Shown piece by piece: positions 7,241-11,496 of a stretch of 11,496 bases of DNA (positions are counted from its first letter, which is position 1; each line of letters opens with the position of its first letter). The position numbers were made by a program, and so were the translations under genes. The notes below the pieces were generated by a model, which did not search any database, was not told the origin of the DNA, and saw nothing but the letters and a program-made list of their open reading frames with translations. The DNA is from an uncultured Corynebacterium sp. (GTDB lineage: Bacteria > Actinomycetota > Actinomycetes > Mycobacteriales > Mycobacteriaceae): assembly GCF_946221105.1 (NCBI RefSeq), contig NZ_CAMICL010000057.1, forward strand, positions 1 to 11,496. Reading direction: 5' to 3'.

Positions 7241-8503
7241 TTAGCGCAAGCGCTCAGCCAGCGTTTGCGCGAACTCGCTTATCGTGCGGTACGCGGGGTC
7301 CTTGCCGGTGCCCGCGAACGCGGCGAGGGACTCGAACGTCTCGCGCAAGTCCCGGCGCACCAGCGCCTCATCGGCGGTAAACGGCCCCTGCGAGTGCGGC
7401 CGCAGCACATCTCCGGCGTAGTCCGCAGAGTGTTCTTCGGTTTCGGCGCTCGCTTCCAACGGACCCAGGTCGGACACGTCAAGGCCAGCGGCCTCGAAGT
7501 CCTCCTTGAGCTTGGCGTCGTGTTCCACCAACTCGGCTGGGCTCACCGGATCCAGCATGGCCACGCTGCTCATCGCCCAGCCGATCAGGCCTGCGGTGAT
7601 CCGCGCCTGCAACGTATCCGGGTGCTCCGCACTCGGCCAGATGCCGCGCACCTCGCTCACCCACGCGTCGATGAACGCCTCGGTGGCGGCGGCGCTGAAC
7701 GGCTGCGCCGCAAGAAACACCGGGAAGCGGGCAACCACAAACGCCACATCGAACGTGACGTCCCTGTACCCCGCCCACTCGTAATCCAGGAAATGGAACG
7801 AGTTGCCGGTTTGGATGATGTTGTCCGGCGTCAAGTCGAACGGCGTGAACGCACGCATCCCGCCGCGCAGCAGCCGGGTACGCACGTTCGTGGCGGCGAA
7901 CCGGACCTCACCAGGAATGTCGATTCCAGCCCGCTCCAGGAACTCCACGCCGATACGGATGCGGTGCGACAACAACCGGTCTCTCAGCAGCTGCAGATTC
8001 GCCGCGTTCTTTCTCGAACGCGTCATGCGCTGAAACAGCACGTTGAACGCGTCTTCATCGTCCGCGGTACCGGCGTGCATTTTGCCCAGCGCGCGGCCAA
8101 GGCGGCGCAGGAGATCCACGTGGGTTTCCGGGTCCGCGTCCTGCAGCAGGTCCGCGAGCGTGCGGCCGTCACCCAGATCCGAAATGATCAGGATGCGCTG
8201 CGCGGTGTCGTAGCCCAGCAGCACCGGGCCCGGGCGCACTTCCTCGCTTAACGACGTGGCGAACTGGTACGCCACCGTCTCGCGCAGAAACGCCGCATCC
8301 GCCAGCTCGTCGCCGGTAGCCGGCGAGTGCTTCACCACCACCGAGCGGTGCTGGAAAAACGGGTTGTTCACAACACGTGCCCGGAACACGTCCGCAAGCC
8401 CTGAGCCGTCGAGCCTTTCGACGTCGACAAGCTGCTGCTCGCCGCCGTAGCGCTTGGTCAGTATGTCGGCGGCTGCGCGGATGATCTCCTGCGTATCGCC
8501 CAT
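7241..8503 (-). CDS. APH/choline-kinase-like phosphotransferase of unknown substrate, 420 aa
   Basis: A protein-kinase-fold small-molecule kinase. Visible elements are a possible ATP-binding Lys58 in RSVVVKHSP, a Glu at 75 (FLRE), the hinge-like ILIISDLGDGRTLADLL (104-120), LGRALGKMHAG (135-145), a catalytic loop TPFDLTPDNII with Asp223 and Asn228, and a metal-binding FLDYEWAGYRDVTFDVAF with Asp240. The last block resembles the choline kinase DYEY region. In the catalytic loop the usual His-Gly (or His-Asn) before the Asp is Pro-Phe. A charged C-terminal region of about 100 residues is not recognised. The ATG at 8503 is chosen because the frame upstream overlaps aspS and is Arg-rich shadow sequence. 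It starts 7 nt after aspS and ends 11 nt before rarA, so it is very probably in an operon with both. Corynebacterial relatives are, to my knowledge, uncharacterised. A drug-resistance role has no support here. Confidence 0.8.
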   Translation of the reverse strand: MGDTQEIIRAAADILTKRYGGEQQLVDVERLDGSGLADVFRARVVNNPFFQHRSVVVKHSPATGDELADAAFLRETVAYQFATSLSEEVRPGPVLLGYDTAQRILIISDLGDGRTLADLLQDADPETHVDLLRRLGRALGKMHAGTADDEDAFNVLFQRMTRSRKNAANLQLLRDRLLSHRIRIGVEFLERAGIDIPGEVRFAATNVRTRLLRGGMRAFTPFDLTPDNIIQTGNSFHFLDYEWAGYRDVTFDVAFVVARFPVFLAAQPFSAAATEAFIDAWVSEVRGIWPSAEHPDTLQARITAGLIGWAMSSVAMLDPVSPAELVEHDAKLKEDFEAAGLDVSDLGPLEASAETEEHSADYAGDVLRPHSQGPFTADEALVRRDLRETFESLAAFAGTGKDPAYRTISEFAQTLAERLR

Positions 8504-8510
8504 CGCTGGC

Positions 8511-10331
8511 CTACTTTTCGTCGCCGGCCCCGGCCTCGCCGCCCTGTGCTTCGGCGTCCTTCTTCGGCTTGAAGTCCACGCCGGTCTCCTTGCGCTGCTC
8601 CGCCGGGATCGGCGCCGGAGCATCCGTCAGCGGATCGACGCCGCCGCCCGACTTCGGGAAGGCGATGACGTCGCGGATGGACTCGAAGCCGCCGAGTAGG
8701 GACACGATGCGGTCCCAGCCGAAGGCGATGCCGCCGTGCGGCGGGGCGCCGTACTGGAACGCGTCCAGCAGGAAGCCGAACTTCTCGTCCGCTTCCTCGT
8801 CGGTGATGCCCATGACCTCGAACACGCGCTTCTGCACGTCGTGCTCGTGGATACGGATGGAGCCGCCACCGATCTCGTTGCCGTTGCACACAATGTCGTA
8901 GGCGTACGCGAGAGCCTCGCCCGGGTTCTCCTCGAAGTTGTCCAGGTACTCCGGCTTCGGGGAGGTGAAAGCGTGGTGGACGGCGGTCCACTTGGAGTGG
9001 CCGAGAGCGACATCGCCGGAGGCCGTCGCATCCGCGGCCGGCTCGAACAGCGGCGCGTCGACGACCCAGGTGAACGCCCAGTCGCCGTCCTTGATCAGGT
9101 CCAGCTTGCGGGCAATCTCGCCGCGGGCTGCACCCAGCAGCGCGCGGGACGCCTTCGTCTCACCTGCCGCGAAGAAGATGCAGTCGCCCGGTTTTGCGCC
9201 CACGTGCGCGGCAATGCCGGCCTTCTCCTCTTCGGTGATGTTCTTGGCCACCGGGCCGGTCAGCTCGCCGTCCTCCTGTACGAGGATGTACGCAAGGCCC
9301 TTCGCGCCGCGCTGCTTCGCCCACTCCTGCCACGCGTCGAGCTGGCGACGCGGCTGGGAAGCGCCGCCGTCCATGACCACAGCGCCGACGTACTCGGCCT
9401 TGAACACGCGGAAGGTGGTGTCCTTGAAAAACTCGGTGCACTCCACCAGCGGGATGTCGAAGCGCAGGTCCGGCTTGTCGGAGCCGTACTTCTCCATCGC
9501 TTCCTTGTAGGTCATGCGCGGGATCGGCGTCTGGATGTCGTAGCCGATCAGCTTCCACAGCTCGACCAAGATCTCCTCGGCGAGCTTGATGATGTCGTCC
9601 TGGTCCACGAAGCTGGCCTCAACGTCCAGCTGGGTGAACTCCGGCTGGCGGTCCGCACGGAAATCCTCGTCGCGGTAGCAGCGCGCCAGCTGGTAGTAGC
9701 GCTCCATGCCCGCCACCATGAGCAGCTGCTTGAACAGCTGCGGCGACTGCGGCAGGGCGTACCAGGAGCCCGGCTTCAAGCGAGCCGGCACCAGGAAGTC
9801 GCGTGCGCCCTCCGGGGTGGAACGGGTCAGCGTCGGCGTTTCAATCTCAGTGAAGTTGTGGCTGTCCAGCACTCGGCGGGCAGCCTGGTTCGCCTTCGCG
9901 CGAAGACGAATCGCCTTCGCCTGGCGCTCACGGCGCAGATCCAAGTAGCGGTAGCGCAGACGGGCTTCCTCGCCGACCTCGCTGGAGGAAGCGTCCTCGA
10001 TCTGGAACGGCAGGGCCGCGGCCTTGTTGAGCACCTTCAAGTCGGTGACGTTGACCTCAATCTCGCCGGAAGCCAAGCTCGGGTTAGCGGAACCTTCCGG
10101 GCGCGGCTCGACGGTGCCGGTGACCTGGATGACGTACTCGCTGCGCAGGTCGTGCGCAGCCTCTGCGACCTCGGACTCGCGGAAGACCACCTGGGCCAAG
10201 CCAGAGCGATCGCGCAGGTCGATAAAGATCACGCCGCCATGGTCGCGACGACGGGCCACCCAGCCGGTGAGCGTGACAGTTTGGCCGTCCAGTTCTTTAT
10301 TCAGGTTCCCCGCAAGGTGAGTGCGCAGCAA
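8511..10331 (-). CDS. aspS: Aspartyl-tRNA synthetase AspS, probably non-discriminating (Asp/Asn), 606 aa
   Basis: Charges tRNA(Asp), and probably tRNA(Asn), with aspartate. The N-terminal OB-fold anticodon-binding domain (about 1-105) contains GWVARRRDHGGVIFIDLRD. The class II core has QSPQLFKQ (195-202), motif 2 in CYRDEDFRADRQPEF (218-232) and motif 3 GGIAFGWDRI (533-542), with a GAD insertion at about 285-410 as in bacterial AspRS. His31 is the residue reported for non-discriminating enzymes such as that of Pseudomonas, where discriminating enzymes have Leu. The C-terminus adds a Lys/Glu/Gly-rich tail of about 20 residues. I chose the TTG at 10331 because GGAAGGA lies 10 nt upstream and the product then begins MLRTHLAG, as I recall for C. 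glutamicum AspS. The GTG at 10340 is only 1 nt from that site. The kinase gene follows after 7 nt. Confidence 0.95.
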   Translation of the reverse strand: MLRTHLAGNLNKELDGQTVTLTGWVARRRDHGGVIFIDLRDRSGLAQVVFRESEVAEAAHDLRSEYVIQVTGTVEPRPEGSANPSLASGEIEVNVTDLKVLNKAAALPFQIEDASSSEVGEEARLRYRYLDLRRERQAKAIRLRAKANQAARRVLDSHNFTEIETPTLTRSTPEGARDFLVPARLKPGSWYALPQSPQLFKQLLMVAGMERYYQLARCYRDEDFRADRQPEFTQLDVEASFVDQDDIIKLAEEILVELWKLIGYDIQTPIPRMTYKEAMEKYGSDKPDLRFDIPLVECTEFFKDTTFRVFKAEYVGAVVMDGGASQPRRQLDAWQEWAKQRGAKGLAYILVQEDGELTGPVAKNITEEEKAGIAAHVGAKPGDCIFFAAGETKASRALLGAARGEIARKLDLIKDGDWAFTWVVDAPLFEPAADATASGDVALGHSKWTAVHHAFTSPKPEYLDNFEENPGEALAYAYDIVCNGNEIGGGSIRIHEHDVQKRVFEVMGITDEEADEKFGFLLDAFQYGAPPHGGIAFGWDRIVSLLGGFESIRDVIAFPKSGGGVDPLTDAPAPIPAEQRKETGVDFKPKKDAEAQGGEAGAGDEK

Positions 10332-10341
10332 GGTATCCACG

Positions 10342-10348
10342 TCCTTCC
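10342..10348 (-). promoter_or_regulatory. Ribosome binding site of aspS
   Basis: GGAAGGA on the minus strand lies 10 nt from the TTG at 10331 but only 1 nt from the GTG at 10340. The spacing favours TTG as the start codon. Confidence 0.6.
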
Positions 10349-10359
10349 ACGTGATGGCA

Positions 10360-10365
10360 AATCTA
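10360..10365 (-). promoter_or_regulatory. Candidate aspS -10 element (TAGATT)
   Basis: TAGATT on the minus strand fits the corynebacterial TANANT pattern and would place the transcription start near 10352. That gives a leader of about 20 nt to the TTG start, containing the GGAAGGA site. No TTGACA-like -35 is seen. Confidence 0.5.
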
Positions 10366-10369
10366 ACCT

Positions 10370-10381
10370 GTAAAAGTTTAC
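10370..10381. repeat. Perfect inverted repeat GTAAA-ag-TTTAC in the aspS promoter spacer
   Basis: A 12-nt perfect palindrome with 5-nt arms and a 2-nt centre lies 4 nt upstream of the candidate aspS -10. It fills most of the 16-17 nt where the -10/-35 spacer would be, which is a typical operator position. The arms are short, so chance occurrence cannot be excluded. Confidence 0.35.
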
Positions 10382-10475
10382 CCGCCGTTCCGTCGCAGTG
10401 CGCCCGGCCCCTCTCGCTGATGGGGCGACACAGGCGCCAACCGACCCAGATCCCACACGTGCCCTAGTTATTTGG

Positions 10476-10481
10476 CACAAT
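10476..10481 (+). promoter_or_regulatory. Candidate -10 of the YpfJ-type peptidase gene (CACAAT, extended TG)
   Basis: TGG-CACAAT ends exactly 7 nt before the A of the ATG at 10489, the normal distance from -10 to a transcription start. No Shine-Dalgarno is present between them. An alternative, AT-rich TAGTTATTT, lies at 10465-10473 and would give a leader of about 10 nt. Confidence 0.4.
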
Positions 10482-10488
10482 TCTGGCC

Positions 10489-11412
10489 ATGACTTTCAGA
10501 GGCGATTACGCACAGGGCCAAGGCGGCAACGTCAATACCAGCTCCGGCGGCGGCCGCGGAGGCGGCGGCTTAGGCAACGGCGCGATGATGTTGCTTCCGC
10601 TCCTGCTGCGCGGAGGCGGCGGCGGAACCATCATTTTGGTCCTGCTGGCGCTGCTGTACTTCAGCGGCGCGTTTGACGGCATTCTCGGCGGAGGGGGCGA
10701 CTCTCAGTCGCAGTCCCAGGGCGAATACTCCCTGGAGCACTGCCAGGAAGCAGGTTCCTCCAACGAGTACGACGACTGCCGGGCAGCCGCAACGATGGGG
10801 TCACTGAACACCATCTGGGCAGATATTTTGCCGGCGCAGTCCGACACCCAGTTCACCAAACCGGAAATGACCATTTTCAAGGGCAGCGTGAACTCTGGTT
10901 GCGGTTACGCCAGCTCGGACACCGGCCCGTTCTACTGCCCGCAAGACAAAACCGCCTATCTGGACGTGAGCTTCTTCGACCAGCTGTCGCAGCTCGGCGG
11001 CTCTAACGGGCCGCTGGCGCAGGAGTACGCCACCGCGCACGAGTACGGCCACCACATCCAGAACCTTGAGGGCACCCTCGGTTTGAGCGACTACAAGAAT
11101 CCGGGCCAGGATTCCGCCGCGGTGGCAATCGAGCTGCAGGCCGACTGCTACGCGGGCCTGTGGGCGCACCATGCCTCCAAGGGTGACAACGCCGCGCTGG
11201 AGCCGATCACCGACGAGCAGCTGCAGCAGGCTCTGCAATCCGCGCAGTCCATCGGCGACGACAACATTCAGAAGCGCTCCGGCGGCGAGGTCGATCCGGA
11301 CGCGTGGACGCATGGCTCGTCGGAGCAGCGCATGCAGGCGTTCAAGTCCGGCTACGAATCCGGCCAGATGTCGTCCTGCGACACGCTCAACCGCGGCGTG
11401 TACAAGAGCTAA
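10489..11412 (+). CDS. YpfJ-family neutral zinc metallopeptidase, membrane anchored, 307 aa
   Basis: A putative zinc metallopeptidase (Zn_peptidase family, like E. coli YpfJ); its natural substrate is unknown. The N-terminus is Gly-rich (about 10-46) with a short hydrophobic MMLLPLLL patch, followed by one membrane helix (about 47-60), so the catalytic part is probably extracytoplasmic. The active site is HEYGHH, with zinc ligands H184 and H188 and catalytic E185; E215 in ELQADCYAG is the likely third ligand. The conserved THGSSEQRMQAF block is near the C-terminus. Cysteines in the outer domain (85, 97, 138, 150, 220 and one near 298) are an even number, and pairing is possible. The gene is divergent from aspS across about 150 nt. 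There is no ribosome binding site before the ATG, so it may be leaderless. The length is normal and no frameshift is seen. M. tuberculosis has a comparable Gly-rich membrane protein near aspS, as I recall. Confidence 0.92.
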   Translation: MTFRGDYAQGQGGNVNTSSGGGRGGGGLGNGAMMLLPLLLRGGGGGTIILVLLALLYFSGAFDGILGGGGDSQSQSQGEYSLEHCQEAGSSNEYDDCRAAATMGSLNTIWADILPAQSDTQFTKPEMTIFKGSVNSGCGYASSDTGPFYCPQDKTAYLDVSFFDQLSQLGGSNGPLAQEYATAHEYGHHIQNLEGTLGLSDYKNPGQDSAAVAIELQADCYAGLWAHHASKGDNAALEPITDEQLQQALQSAQSIGDDNIQKRSGGEVDPDAWTHGSSEQRMQAFKSGYESGQMSSCDTLNRGVYKS

Positions 11413-11452
11413 ACCGCCTCTGTTCCGCACCGCTTTCGAAACGGCACGGCGC

Positions 11453-11458
11453 TACAGT
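11453..11458 (+). promoter_or_regulatory. Candidate -10 (TACAGT) for a leaderless gene at 11466
   Basis: TACAGT matches TANANT and is followed by exactly 7 nt before the ATG at 11466, with no Shine-Dalgarno. The geometry predicts transcription starting at the A of the start codon. Confidence 0.5.
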
Positions 11459-11465
11459 GGCCGGC

Positions 11466-11496
11466 ATGAGCAATGCTGAGCCCAACCGCGCCGTGC
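11466..11496 (+). CDS. Start of an unidentified gene (first 10 codons, cut by window edge)
   Basis: An ATG at 11466 opens a frame MSNAEPNRAV that runs to the window edge, 53 nt after the stop of the zinc peptidase gene and on the same strand. A good -10 hexamer lies 7 nt upstream. Ten residues are not enough to identify the product, and the call rests on position and promoter geometry only. Confidence 0.5.
   Translation, partial: MSNAEPNRAV

Noticed and set aside
7241..8503. Reading the APH-like gene as an aminoglycoside resistance gene
   Set aside because: It lacks the canonical HGD catalytic loop, sits in a housekeeping operon with aspS and rarA, and has codon use like its neighbours, so there is no sign of acquired resistance.
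8736..10373. A 545-codon plus-strand open frame opposite aspS
   Set aside because: Same reason: it mirrors the codon bias of aspS and shows no family motif or ribosome site.
11430..11445. Possible terminator hairpin after the zinc peptidase gene (around TTTCGAAA)
   Set aside because: The stem is short with a bulge, there is no T-run after it, and it lies where the -35/-10 spacer of the next gene would be.
1..11496. Mobile elements, CRISPR arrays, tRNA or rRNA genes, T-box or other riboswitches, toxin-antitoxin or defence genes
   Set aside because: I looked through the intergenic gaps, the longest of which is about 157 nt, and saw no repeat arrays, terminal inverted repeats, transposase motifs, tRNA-like folds or T-box signature; the window is almost entirely filled by housekeeping genes.

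Overview
The window is a dense, high-GC stretch that looks like an ordinary chromosomal housekeeping locus of a Corynebacterium or close relative. The reasons are the gene order (aspS, kinase, rarA, alaS, ruvX, mltG, aroE, prepilin peptidase, aroC, with a divergent YpfJ-type zinc peptidase), the protein sequences, GTG/TTG starts, TANNNT-like -10 elements, and genes with no Shine-Dalgarno sequence. As far as I recall the same order occurs in C. glutamicum and, more spread out, in mycobacteria. The species cannot be fixed from the sequence alone.

Layout: almost everything up to about 10.3 kb is on the minus strand, so transcription runs from right to left. Reading that way, aspS (8511-10331), an APH/choline-kinase-like phosphotransferase (7241-8503) and rarA (5868-7229) are packed with gaps of 7 and 11 nt and probably form one operon. 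After 73 nt comes alaS (3128-5794), with its own candidate -10. A structured 140-nt gap then leads to ruvX (2499-2987), mltG (1348-2496), aroE (525-1343) and a small prepilin peptidase (89-514), separated by only 2, 4 and 10 nt. The first 17 codons of aroC (1-51) run off the left edge. On the plus strand, a YpfJ-family membrane zinc peptidase (10489-11412) diverges from aspS, and the first 10 codons of another gene (11466 onward) run off the right edge.

How the genes fit together: two aminoacyl-tRNA synthetases (Asp, Ala) sit with genome-maintenance factors (RarA clamp-loader-like ATPase, RuvX/YqgF nuclease), a peptidoglycan glycan-strand terminase (MltG) and shikimate/chorismate enzymes (AroE, AroC). 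This is a conserved chromosomal neighbourhood more than a single pathway. The AspRS carries the His31 signature linked to non-discriminating AspRS, which would make Asp-tRNA(Asn) for GatCAB.

No mobile element, CRISPR array, tRNA/rRNA gene, phage gene or obviously novel system is visible. The most interesting points are modest: an uncharacterised kinase with an altered catalytic loop inside the aspS operon, a minimal prepilin peptidase within a shikimate operon, a TTG start for aspS, a perfect inverted repeat filling the aspS promoter spacer, and probable leaderless transcription of both plus-strand genes.
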